64,000 bases of DNA from Thalassolituus hydrocarboniclasticus (lineage in GTDB: Bacteria; Pseudomonadota; Gammaproteobacteria; Pseudomonadales; Oceanobacteraceae): the NCBI RefSeq assembly GCF_025345565.1, contig NZ_CP054475.1, positions 3,761,129-3,825,128 on the forward strand, read 5' to 3'. The notes under the pieces are model-generated. The model worked only from the letters and a program-made list of their open reading frames with translations. It was not told the origin of the DNA and did not search any database. Below, piece after piece: positions 46,035 to 53,612 of the stretch; positions within the stretch are counted from its first letter, which is position 1, and each line of letters opens with the position of its first letter. The translations under genes were made by a program, and so were the position numbers.

Positions 46035-46051
46035 CAAAGAGGGAAAGGCAC

Positions 46052-46780
46052 ATGCCGATAAAATTTAGTTGGTCATGCCCTTACTGTAATAGGGATGCGA
46101 CAATAACAGATTCGAACTTTACGTCTGAAGTTCATTTTTTTAATCATGATAATAAAGATGGATCGCTAGGAATTCTAACTGAGGTAATAACGTGCCCTAA
46201 TGAAGACTGCAGAGAATATACGATCACAGGATCTCTTCACAATTCTTACAACAATGGATATGGCCATGTAATCCAAAATGAAATCTTAATGAACTGGTCA
46301 ATGAAGCCGAGTTCATTGGCGAAGCAATTTCCAACCTATATACCGCAAGCAGTTATCGATAATTACGAAGAGGCTTGCTTAATAAGAGATCTAAGCCCAA
46401 AGGCATCGGCAACGTTGTCTAGACGGTGCCTTCAGGGAATCATCCGAGACTTTTGGGGTTGCAAAAAAGGTCGCCTGGTAGACGAGATTAATTCTATTCA
46501 GGACAAAGTAGATCCGATTACATGGCAGGCAATCGACTCGGTCAGAAGCATTGGCAATATTGGCGCACACATGGAAAAGGACATCAACTTAATTATTGAT
46601 GTTGAGCCTGCAGAAGCGCAGCTTCTTATAGGCCTCATAGAAATATTAATTAAAGATTGGTATGTCGCTAAGCATGAAAGGCAAAAACACTTAGAAAGCA
46701 TCATTGGCGTTGCCAAACAGAAAGCTGACGAAAAATCTAAAAATTCAATGCAGCCAACCGCTAAAGCGTCGGCTGATTGA
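46052..46780 (+). CDS. Zinc-ribbon DUF4145-domain protein
   Basis: A 242-residue cytoplasmic protein. Two Cys pairs near the N-terminus (CPYC about residue 9, CPNEDC about residue 50) look like a zinc ribbon. Residues about 105-220 form a helical DUF4145 domain (SPKASATLSRRCLQGIIRDFWG, then AIDSVRSIGNIGAHME with the conserved N-x-G-A-H). DUF4145 occurs alone or fused to restriction and other defence proteins; its activity is not known. The AT-rich composition differs from the neighbours. The last about 12 codons (MQPTAKASAD) are read from an attC-like hairpin. An SRA-HNH endonuclease gene follows by 24 bp. Confidence 0.85.
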   Translation: MPIKFSWSCPYCNRDATITDSNFTSEVHFFNHDNKDGSLGILTEVITCPNEDCREYTITGSLHNSYNNGYGHVIQNEILMNWSMKPSSLAKQFPTYIPQAVIDNYEEACLIRDLSPKASATLSRRCLQGIIRDFWGCKKGRLVDEINSIQDKVDPITWQAIDSVRSIGNIGAHMEKDINLIIDVEPAEAQLLIGLIEILIKDWYVAKHERQKHLESIIGVAKQKADEKSKNSMQPTAKASAD

Positions 46781-46790
46781 GGCATTATGC
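46736..46790 (+). other. attC-like hairpin overlapping the end of the DUF4145 gene
   Basis: The arms TCAAT-G-CAGCCAAC-C-GCT (46745 onward) and AGC-GTCGGCTG-ATTGA (46765-46780) are complementary apart from unpaired G and C bases and one mismatch; extrahelical bases on one arm are typical of attC. The outer part pairs TAA with TTA, and ATTATGC (46784-46790) matches five of seven positions of the R' consensus. C-terminal QPTAKASAD-like tails encoded by such hairpins are, to my recollection, common on marine cassette genes. Confidence 0.5.
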
Positions 46791-46804
46791 ACATAAGGAT
46801 CTAG

Positions 46805-47662
46805 ATGCGCACTTTCGGTGAAATAGATGGAGTTAGTCCAGGCGATCTCTTTGATAGTAGAGAATCTTTAGCTAAAGCTAATATTCATCCTCCTTTGGTT
46901 GCTGGAATAAGTGGCGGTAAAAACGAAGGAGCTGACTCTATAGTACTTTCTGGTGGGTATGAGGATGACGAAGATTTTGGTAGCGTTATCATTTATACAG
47001 GTGCTGGCGGCCAAAAAAATGGTAAACAAATTTCAGATCAAGAGCTAGATGGTGTAAATCTAGCTCTAGCAAAAAGTAAAATAGAAAACCTTCCAGTCCG
47101 AGTTACCCGTGGGCATAAACATAAACATGAATTAAGCCCCACAAAAGGTTACCGCTATGCAGGACTATATAATGTTGAAAGCTATTGGTATGAAACAGGA
47201 AAGTCTGGTTATAAAGTTTGGAGGTACAGGTTAATTGCTCAGGAGTCTTTACCTACTACTGATTACATAGTTAAAGAGCCAACTGGTGAGTATGATGCAC
47301 CAGGTAGAAAGTCATCGACAGTTAATCGCATTGTAAGAAACTATCAAAAAGCTAAAAACGTGAAATCTTGGCATGATTATAAATGCCAAGTATGTGGAAT
47401 AGCGATAGAAACTAGCGCAGGTTTTTATGCAGAAGCAGCCCATATAAAACCTTTAGGGGAACCACATAACGGGCCAGATATAGAAAGTAATCTATTGTGT
47501 TTATGTCCTAACCACCATGTTATGTTTGACAATGGCGGCTTTGCTATAAGTGACAAATTAGAGCTCATTGGTATTGAGGGTAAACTTAGAGTCGTAAAAA
47601 AACATCTCATTAATATAGAGTTTATTAAATACCATCGAGAGCATTACCTTAAAAATGCATAA
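46805..47662 (+). CDS. SRA-HNH modification-dependent restriction endonuclease
   Basis: A 285-residue protein. Residues about 1-150 are a YDG/SRA domain (GDLFDSRESLAKANIHPPLVAGISG, GADSIVLSGGYEDDEDFG, IIYTGAGG, RVTRGHKHK), which flips out and reads modified cytosine. Residues about 195-250 are an HNH nuclease with a zinc-binding pair CQVCG, the AAHIKPLG catalytic strand, and NLLCLCPNHHVMFDNGGF. This architecture is known from enzymes that cut 5-methyl- or 5-hydroxymethylcytosine DNA, so it probably restricts modified phage DNA. A sample line (46981-47040) has only 22 G/C of 60, against 35 of 60 in ubiB (43261-43320), indicating transfer. The neighbouring DUF4145 gene may be its partner. Confidence 0.93.
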   Translation: MRTFGEIDGVSPGDLFDSRESLAKANIHPPLVAGISGGKNEGADSIVLSGGYEDDEDFGSVIIYTGAGGQKNGKQISDQELDGVNLALAKSKIENLPVRVTRGHKHKHELSPTKGYRYAGLYNVESYWYETGKSGYKVWRYRLIAQESLPTTDYIVKEPTGEYDAPGRKSSTVNRIVRNYQKAKNVKSWHDYKCQVCGIAIETSAGFYAEAAHIKPLGEPHNGPDIESNLLCLCPNHHVMFDNGGFAISDKLELIGIEGKLRVVKKHLINIEFIKYHREHYLKNA

Positions 47663-47732
47663 CAAGCCGCTCTAGCGTGACAATGAACTACGGTTGGTGT
47701 TCTTGTCGCAAGCTCCAGGTTTAACACCAACC
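47657..47732. other. Possible attC half-site and hairpin after the SRA-HNH gene
   Basis: GCATAAC at 47657-47663 spans the stop codon and matches six of seven bases of the integron R'' consensus RYYYAAC; it is also nearly complementary to ATTATGC at 46784. No R' partner follows. Further on, GGTTGGTGTT (47692-47701) pairs perfectly with AACACCAACC (47723-47732), with an inner CTTG-TCG-CAAG stem. This may be a terminator or the remnant of a recombination site. Confidence 0.4.
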
Positions 47733-47754
47733 AACATTGCTCCTAAGTGGAGCC

Positions 47755-48159
47755 TCATCCCCCCAACATCCCACCTACCGACAACCACAGCACCCGCACG
47801 ATCAGCGCCAGCAATACAATCCAGGTCAGCAGGGTGCCGTAGTAACGGCCGAAGTGCATTCCGCCAGAGGCCTGATTAAATCCCCAGGCGTGCAAAACCC
47901 GCGACAGCAGAAAGCCGATGCCACATACATGCAGGAAGGCGGCGTAGGCGCCATTCAGTTCGGCCACCATCAGCAACAGTAAAACCGGTAATGCGGTTTC
48001 CAGCGCATTGGCCTGGGCACGCATAGCGACGGCGATGGTTTTTTCGCCACCGTCGAGCAGGCCGATTTTATGTTTCAGGCGAAGGCGCACGACCATATAA
48101 GCCAGTGCCAGCAGCAGTAAAGCGGTCAGAGCAATGTAAAAACCACTGATCAATAACAT
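47755..48159 (-). CDS. MAPEG-family membrane protein
   Basis: A membrane protein of about 134 residues related to YecN and microsomal glutathione S-transferases. It has four hydrophobic segments (ISGFYIALTALLLLALAYMVV, ALPVLLLLMVAELNG, AFLHVCGIGFLLSRVLHAWGF, TLLTWIVLLALIVRVLWL) and the family marks VVRLRLKHKIGLLDGG and RAQANALETALPV (R-x-H/Q-x-N-x-x-E). ATG at 48159 fits the usual N-terminus; an upstream start at 48186 would add nine polar residues. Glutathione-linked activity is not proven for bacterial members. Confidence 0.88.
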   Translation of the reverse strand: MLLISGFYIALTALLLLALAYMVVRLRLKHKIGLLDGGEKTIAVAMRAQANALETALPVLLLLMVAELNGAYAAFLHVCGIGFLLSRVLHAWGFNQASGGMHFGRYYGTLLTWIVLLALIVRVLWLSVGGMLGG

Positions 48160-48316
48160 CGGTATACCCCGGTTCTTTGTGGCCATTATTTATTGTTGTC
48201 AGAACTCTTAAGCCTTGCTGCATTGGGCAAAGCTGTGGCTCATGCTAACCTGCTGCAATCAGTTACGGCAATCATTCCCGGCGATCAGTCTCTGCAAGCG
48301 CCGGCAGGAGTTTTCG

Positions 48317-49174
48317 GTGTTGGTTAAATCTGTCTTTCCTATTCTTTTGCGGCTGCCGCTGGTTCTGCTCTTACTGGGGCCGGCTTTAGCCAGCAATCAT
48401 GCACACGCTTTTGAATTTTCCGGCCATGCACAGGTATGCGAAATGGCGTATCAGCTGGTCACGCCTGAAACCCGCCACTGGATTGACCAACAGGTAAAAG
48501 CCGGGGGGGAGAAGAGCTTCGCCCATGCCTGTTCATGGGCCGATGAAGTGCGCGACGAGCGCAAATTCCGCCATACCAAACCCTGGCATTATATTAATGT
48601 GCCGCGTACGGCGACGTCAGTCCGCGCCGATGATTGTGGTGATAAGGGCTGTGTGGTGCAGGCCATTACCGATATGCGGCAACGCCTGAGTAAAAGTAAA
48701 GACGACTGGCAGGCGCTGTTTTTTCTCGCGCATTTTATGGCGGATGTGCATCAGCCAATGCATGTCAGCTTTGCCGATGACCGTGGTGGCAATAAAGCCG
48801 CTGTGCGTTTCAAGGGCGATAAAACCAACCTGCATCAGTTGTGGGATGGTGATCTGCTCGGAAAATTCTCTTATAAAAAACAAAGCGCGCTGGCATTAAA
48901 GCAAATTTCCGCACAGCAGCTCAGCGACTGGTCAGCTGGCCAGCCACTCGCCTTTGCCAATGAGTCGTTCACCATCACACGCGAAATTTATCGCCATTAT
49001 CAGCAGGCAGCGCAAAAGCCGGTGGTAATTGATGATGCCTATATCCGCCAGTTCCGTCCGCAGTTACAGCAGCGGTTGCAGCAGGCGGCGGTACGTCTGG
49101 CAGAAGCCCTGAACGGGGTTACCCTTTCCGGCCAGAAGAGTGCACTCTCCACAAAACCGCCAATGGATAATTGA
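48317..49174 (+). CDS. S1/P1-family nuclease, exported
   Basis: A trinuclear-zinc nuclease of about 285 residues acting on single-stranded DNA and RNA outside the cytoplasm. GTG at 48317 is the best start: AGGAG lies six bases upstream and it gives a clean signal peptide (ILLRLPLVLLLLGPALASNHAHA). The longer frame from 48215 lacks these. Zinc ligands are visible in FSGHAQV near the mature N-terminus, ACSWADEVRD, HYINVPR, the diagnostic HFMADVHQPMHV near residue 140, and NLHQLWDGDLL. It probably scavenges nucleic acids for phosphate or nitrogen. Confidence 0.93.
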   Translation: MLVKSVFPILLRLPLVLLLLGPALASNHAHAFEFSGHAQVCEMAYQLVTPETRHWIDQQVKAGGEKSFAHACSWADEVRDERKFRHTKPWHYINVPRTATSVRADDCGDKGCVVQAITDMRQRLSKSKDDWQALFFLAHFMADVHQPMHVSFADDRGGNKAAVRFKGDKTNLHQLWDGDLLGKFSYKKQSALALKQISAQQLSDWSAGQPLAFANESFTITREIYRHYQQAAQKPVVIDDAYIRQFRPQLQQRLQQAAVRLAEALNGVTLSGQKSALSTKPPMDN

Positions 49175-49252
49175 CAGATTTATGCAGAGGGTTTTTAGTG
49201 GCTTCCGGACAACGGTTCCGCAAACACACTCTGCATAAATAAGGATATTACG

Positions 49253-49711
49253 ATGAAACCTGCAATTTATATCTCTGCTCTGCTGCCGGTAATCGCTGCA
49301 GCTCTGGCTCCTGCTGCTCAGGCCAGCAGTGGCGACCGCACCGTATGCAGCCACGGCAACCTGACCCGGATTATTGAAGTTAAATACACCGGCGAAGGCA
49401 CTATCCCGTGCGAGGTACACTACACCAAAGACAGCGGCTCTCAGGTGCTGTGGAGCGCACAGACCGAAGGTGGCTACTGCGAGCAGAAAGCCGCTGAGTT
49501 TGTCGAAAAGCAGCGCGGCTGGGGTTGGGAATGTGAAACAACGGTAGCGGCGACTGAAACCCCTACGACTGAAACCCCTGCTGCTGAAAACACTGCGGCA
49601 GTCAGCGCAGATGAATCTGATGCCGGTGAGTTAACAGCTGATGAAGTTCAGGCCGAAGACACTCAGCCAGACAACATGCAAACAGAAGAAACTGCGGCAA
49701 CTGCAGAGTAA
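49253..49711 (+). CDS. Exported acidic protein of unknown function
   Basis: I do not recognise this 152-residue protein by name. It has a signal peptide (ISALLPVIAAALAPAAQA) and a mature domain of about 80 residues with four Cys (VCSHGN, IPCEVHY, GYCEQKA, WECETT) that could form two disulfides. A disordered acidic Thr/Glu/Ala tail of about 50 residues (TETPTTETPAAENTAAVSADE) follows. The EVKYTGEGTIPCEVHYTKD block suggests a small beta-rich periplasmic domain. AAGGA precedes the ATG. It stands between the S1/P1 nuclease and lipase genes. Confidence 0.75.
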   Translation: MKPAIYISALLPVIAAALAPAAQASSGDRTVCSHGNLTRIIEVKYTGEGTIPCEVHYTKDSGSQVLWSAQTEGGYCEQKAAEFVEKQRGWGWECETTVAATETPTTETPAAENTAAVSADESDAGELTADEVQAEDTQPDNMQTEETAATAE

Positions 49712-49720
49712 TTCTGCTTC

Positions 49721-49750
49721 GCCCGGAGCCAGCTCCGGGCATTTGCTTTT
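49721..49750 (+). terminator. Rho-independent terminator after the exported protein gene
   Basis: GCCCGGAG (49721-49728) pairs with CTCCGGGC (49733-49740), loop CCAG, followed by ATTTGCTTTT. It lies 10 bp after the stop. Confidence 0.75.
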
Positions 49751-49926
49751 CTGTGTTATTACATTTGCCTGATACCGCCACTGTCTTTCTGCCCCTACCT
49801 GACGTTCTCCTGCTTTCCGCGTATTTTTCCTGCCCTGCTCCTTTCAGGCCGAACTGGCCCTGATTGTGGTACGCCCACCAAAGCCCCACCGATATACTGC
49901 GCACAAAATAATAAAAAGGATCTTCC

Positions 49927-50895
49927 ATGCTGCGCGTACGTTCTGTCCGTCAACTGCTGCTGTGCTGTGCATTAATGCTGAGCCCATTCATGGCTTCTGC
50001 CATGTCTTCTTCCGGCAATACATCCGGTTATACCCAGACCCGTCACCCGATCATGCTGGTGCAGGGCATTCTGGCTTTCGACAATATTGCCGGTGTTGAT
50101 TATTGGTACAAAATTGGTACGAAATTACAGGAAGGCGGCGCCAAGGTTTATGTCGCCCATATTAATGCCTTTAATAATTCCATCGACCGTGGCGAGCAGC
50201 TGATTCATGAAATGGAAACCCTGAAGGTGCTGCATCCGGGAATTGAAAAATTCAATCTGATTGCTCACAGCCAGGGTGGTCTGACTGCGCGTTATGTAAT
50301 GTCGGTACGTCCGGATCTGGTGGCCTCGGTTACCACCGTTGGTTCACCCCATCAGGGAGCGCCGATTGCCGATTTACTGAATGGTGTTTTTGCCGATGAC
50401 ACGTTGCTGGGTAACCTGTTTGAAGTGGTGGGCAACGCCGCTGGCAGTCTGATCGATTTACTCTCTGGTGATGATGTTCCGGCAGGCGATGTGCGCTCAT
50501 TAACCACTGAATTTACCAGCGCAGGCGCTGCGGCGTTTAATCAGAATTTTCCCGCCGGTCTGCCACAGACACACTGCGGAGAAGGTCCTCAGCAGGTCAA
50601 TATTAATGGTAACAACATCCGCCTGTATTCCTGGGGTGGCGATGCCAACCTGACCAATATCCTCGACCCGCTGGATTATTTGTTTGCCACCACCGGCTTA
50701 CTGTTCGGCAGCGCAGGTAATGATGGTATTACTGGTCGTTGCAGCAACCACTTTGGTAAAGTGCTGCGTGACAATTATCCGCTGAACCATGCCGACCTGA
50801 TTAATCAGGTACTGGGCTTGCGCGGTTTAACCGCAACGGATCCACTCAGTATTTACCGCAGCCATGCTAATCGACTAAAGAATGCCGGTCTTTAA
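49927..50895 (+). CDS. lipA: Secreted triacylglycerol lipase (family I.1/I.2)
   Basis: A 322-residue lipase with a signal peptide (LLLCCALMLSPFMASA), exported by Sec and then probably by a type II system. The oxyanion region is HPIMLVQGILAFDNIAGVDYWYKI, the nucleophile elbow is LIAHSQGGLTARYV near residue 117 (first Gly of G-x-S-x-G is Ala), the acid is in GNDGITGRCSNHFG, and the His in YPLNHADLINQ. Two Cys (THCGEG and GRCSNH) likely form the conserved disulfide. The foldase gene overlaps its end by 14 bp, confirming the subfamily. AAAGGA precedes the ATG. Confidence 0.95.
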   Translation: MLRVRSVRQLLLCCALMLSPFMASAMSSSGNTSGYTQTRHPIMLVQGILAFDNIAGVDYWYKIGTKLQEGGAKVYVAHINAFNNSIDRGEQLIHEMETLKVLHPGIEKFNLIAHSQGGLTARYVMSVRPDLVASVTTVGSPHQGAPIADLLNGVFADDTLLGNLFEVVGNAAGSLIDLLSGDDVPAGDVRSLTTEFTSAGAAAFNQNFPAGLPQTHCGEGPQQVNINGNNIRLYSWGGDANLTNILDPLDYLFATTGLLFGSAGNDGITGRCSNHFGKVLRDNYPLNHADLINQVLGLRGLTATDPLSIYRSHANRLKNAGL

Positions 50896-51868
50896 TATTC
50901 CACTTACCATACTTGTGCCAGTGCTGCTGTTTGCACTGGCTTGCTTTCTGCTCGCGCCTGACAGCCTGACAGAAAGCAGCACAACTCCAGCCCCAGCCAC
51001 ACACGAAGCAGACGATACAAAAAAAGCGGCAAAAGACGGTACGGAGCAGCCACCTGACAAGGATGCACTCCCGGCGTCTCTGTCGGGCACGGAACACGGT
51101 GTAACTCTCAGTGCACAACAGCAGCAACTGGTGGTACACAGCAGCCTGCGTGATTTATTCGATTATTATCTCAGCACGCTGGGTGAACGCGATAATCTCT
51201 GGATTGATACTCAGGTACGTGCAGCCCTTGCCAGGCAATTAAGCGGCCAGCCGCTGGCACAGGCGGAACATATCTGGCAGCAATATCTCAGCTACCGCGA
51301 GCAGCTGGCATTACTGCCTGCAGCCGCAGAAGATGCATCAACCTACCAGCGCCTGCAGTATTATTTTGACAGCCGTATTGCCCTGCAGGATCAGATATTC
51401 GGCCATGCCGTTGCGGCAGCATTATTTGCCTTTGACCGTGAGCAGGATGCGCTGGCGCTGCAACAGTTGCAGCACAAGGAACAACAAGATGCTTCGGCAG
51501 CCAACGGCACTGAGCAGACATTATTAAACGCCGGCTATCAGCAATCGTGGGCTACGCGTCAGTACCAGCAGGAAAATGCAAAAACACAGCAATTACTGGC
51601 CATTGAACAAAACACATATGATCCGGCCCAGCGCTTTGCACAACGCGCCGCCATTGCCGGAGAACAGCAGGCGGTACAACTGGCCGCACTGGATCAGCAG
51701 CGCAATCAGTGGCAACAACAGTTAACCGCATTTCAGCAGCAGGTGCAGACAATAAAACAGCTGCAATTAAGCGCCGATGAAGAACAGAAACAAATAGACC
51801 TGCAATTGCAGCAGGCCTTTCCGCCAGAACAACACTTGCGCGTTAAAGCACTCAGCGGGCTGCTGTAA
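50882..51868 (+). CDS. lifO: Lipase-specific foldase (steric chaperone)
   Basis: A 328-residue membrane-anchored chaperone that folds LipA in the periplasm. The N-terminal helix (ILVPVLLFALACFLLA) anchors it, a Thr/Ala/Pro-rich linker follows (about 28-55), then ASLSGTEHGV and the conserved R-x-x-FDY-x-L motif in SLRDLFDYYLSTLGE near residue 93. The rest is a long helical, Gln-rich arm (QDALALQQLQHKEQQ and so on), as in the Burkholderia foldase. It overlaps lipA by 14 bp, so the two are coupled. Confidence 0.94.
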   Translation: MPVFNIPLTILVPVLLFALACFLLAPDSLTESSTTPAPATHEADDTKKAAKDGTEQPPDKDALPASLSGTEHGVTLSAQQQQLVVHSSLRDLFDYYLSTLGERDNLWIDTQVRAALARQLSGQPLAQAEHIWQQYLSYREQLALLPAAAEDASTYQRLQYYFDSRIALQDQIFGHAVAAALFAFDREQDALALQQLQHKEQQDASAANGTEQTLLNAGYQQSWATRQYQQENAKTQQLLAIEQNTYDPAQRFAQRAAIAGEQQAVQLAALDQQRNQWQQQLTAFQQQVQTIKQLQLSADEEQKQIDLQLQQAFPPEQHLRVKALSGLL

Positions 51869-51876
51869 CAGCCCGC
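51855..51876. terminator. Hairpin at the convergent ends of lifO and the acyl-CoA dehydrogenase gene
   Basis: GCGGGCTG (51855-51862) pairs with CAGCCCGC (51869-51876) around the lifO stop codon. No T-run. It may act with Rho or as a weak bidirectional stop; the two genes are only 19 bp apart. Confidence 0.4.
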
Positions 51877-51887
51877 AGACCCGAAGC

Positions 51888-53612
51888 TTATAACTGCGGC
51901 TGCGCGCGCTTCATAATGCTGTAGCAATCGATGCCGGTTTCCAGCGTGCCATAGTTAAAGGCACCGTTACGGGCAATGCGTGATCGTACAAAAGCATCGG
52001 CAATATTCGCCTCTCCTTTCTGAATCAGCACACTGGCCTGCAGAGCAACGGCGAGCTTATCGACCACGGTGCGCGAGCGATATTCAAGCGTTGATACATC
52101 AGCAAACTCTTCTTTTAATGCCAGTAAAAACTGGTCATAAGCCGGGTACTGCCCCATGGCTTTTTTCAGCTCATTAAAGAAGGCATCCACCACCACTGGT
52201 TCTTTGCTCATGGCACGCAACACATCCAGACACTGTACGTTGCCCGAGCCTTCCCAGATCGCATTCACCGGCGCTTCACGGTAAACCCGCGGCAGAATAT
52301 TATCTTCGACATAACCAACGCCGCCAATGCACTCCATTGCTTCATAAGCAAAATGCGGAGCACGTTTGCAGATCCAGTATTTCCCCACTGCCGTTGCTAA
52401 ACGGGCAAATAAATTTTCGTGCTCATCGTCCAGATGATCCAGTGCATAACCTACGCGCATGGTCATTGCCAGCGCCGCTTCGCTTTCCAGTGCCAGGTCC
52501 GCCAGTACGTTCTGCATTAATGGCTGTTCATGCAGATTATTACCAAAAGCAGAACGGCCGGCGGTGTGATGAATAGCCTGTGCCAGCGCGGCACGCATCA
52601 GCGATGCCGAACCCACCATGCAGTCAAAGCGGGTCATGGAAACCATCTCAATAATAGTGCGTACACCGCGGCCTTCATCACCAATCATCCAGGCAAAAGC
52701 ACCGCGGAATTCCACTTCAGAAGAGGCGTTGGAAATATTGCCCAGCTTGTCTTTTAAGCGCTGCACATACACCTGGTTTTTACTGCCATCCGGACGCCAG
52801 CGAGGTAATAAAAAGCAGGATAAACCGCTGTCGGTATGGGCCAGCACTAAAAAGGCATCGCACATCGGCGCCGAGCAGAACCACTTATGGCCAACAATTT
52901 CGTACTCACCGCCATTACCGCCGTTACCATTCAGCGGATAAGCACGGGTAGTGTTGGCACGTACATCGGAGCCGCCCTGCTTTTCCGTCATCGCCATGCC
53001 GATGGTCAGACCCTGCTTTTCAAAATAGGGAACGTTGCGCTCGTCATATACCGGTGCCAGAATTTTCGGCGCCCATTCTTTGGCAATTTCCGGGCTGTGA
53101 CGCAACGCCGGAATAACCGCAAAGGTCATGGTCAGCGGGCAACCGGAACCGGCATCGGCCTGGTTGTGCATATACTCCATACCGGCACGGGCAATATGCG
53201 CACCGGCCTGCGGATTCGTCCACGGCAGGGAGTGCACTCCGGCTTCAATGGCGGTGCGCATTAACTGATGATACGCCGGATGAAACTTAGCCAGATCCAC
53301 ACGATTACCGAAGCGGTCATGGGGATAAAACTTCGGTTTATTTTCGTTGGCCTGAAAACCCGCCTCAATTAAATCGCCACCACAACGCTCACCATAAGCG
53401 CTCAGCTTATCGGCGGCCCAATCACCACCAAATGCCTTTACCCAATACTGCAGCGCAATATCACTGGTGTAGGTATTAAAATTTTCCAGAGCGGTTGGCT
53501 GGTTAAAAACCGGATGGGTTTCTGCCTGGGACTTATGTTGCTGATATTCTGTGCTGGCGTTAGCGGCACTGGTTACGGCATCGGTAATTTGTGGATTAAC
53601 GATCTGGTTCAT
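51888..53612 (-). CDS. Acyl-CoA dehydrogenase, AidB-like
   Basis: A flavoprotein of about 574 residues related to AidB, an acyl-CoA-dehydrogenase-fold protein linked to alkylation stress. ATG at 53612 has GAGGAAA six bases upstream; it overlaps the TetR gene end by 17 bp. Blocks are GMAMTEKQGGSDVRANTTRA (flavin site), HKWFCSAPMCDAFLVLAHT, SMTRFDCMVGSASLMRAALAQA, and MECIGGVGYVEDNILPRVYREAPVNAIWEGSGNVQCLDVLRA. The last is the AidB/ACAD hallmark. It may also be a true catabolic dehydrogenase. Coupling to the TetR gene suggests regulation by that protein. Confidence 0.93.
   Translation of the reverse strand: MNQIVNPQITDAVTSAANASTEYQQHKSQAETHPVFNQPTALENFNTYTSDIALQYWVKAFGGDWAADKLSAYGERCGGDLIEAGFQANENKPKFYPHDRFGNRVDLAKFHPAYHQLMRTAIEAGVHSLPWTNPQAGAHIARAGMEYMHNQADAGSGCPLTMTFAVIPALRHSPEIAKEWAPKILAPVYDERNVPYFEKQGLTIGMAMTEKQGGSDVRANTTRAYPLNGNGGNGGEYEIVGHKWFCSAPMCDAFLVLAHTDSGLSCFLLPRWRPDGSKNQVYVQRLKDKLGNISNASSEVEFRGAFAWMIGDEGRGVRTIIEMVSMTRFDCMVGSASLMRAALAQAIHHTAGRSAFGNNLHEQPLMQNVLADLALESEAALAMTMRVGYALDHLDDEHENLFARLATAVGKYWICKRAPHFAYEAMECIGGVGYVEDNILPRVYREAPVNAIWEGSGNVQCLDVLRAMSKEPVVVDAFFNELKKAMGQYPAYDQFLLALKEEFADVSTLEYRSRTVVDKLAVALQASVLIQKGEANIADAFVRSRIARNGAFNYGTLETGIDCYSIMKRAQPQL

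Larger units (their letters stand above)
44771..46051. repeat. Repeat-rich gene-free region
   Basis: This 1.28-kb stretch holds no frame I can support. Two parts are related in direct orientation: 44839-45070 and 45471-45660. Shared blocks are TGTAGGAGTGGATCTTATCC and on to GAAGATT (44839-44877 and 45471-45509), the REP core TACCGGTGGGAGCGGCTTTC and on (44911-44954 and 45535-45578), and CTCGCTACTACGCTCTGCGT and on (from 45016 and 45600). Between them lie hairpins: GGGGGC-TCC-GCCCCC-type (about 45131-45145) and AAGGAGA-GGTA-TCTCCTT (45159-45176). The last 100 bp lead into an attC-like palindrome. Confidence 0.85.
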
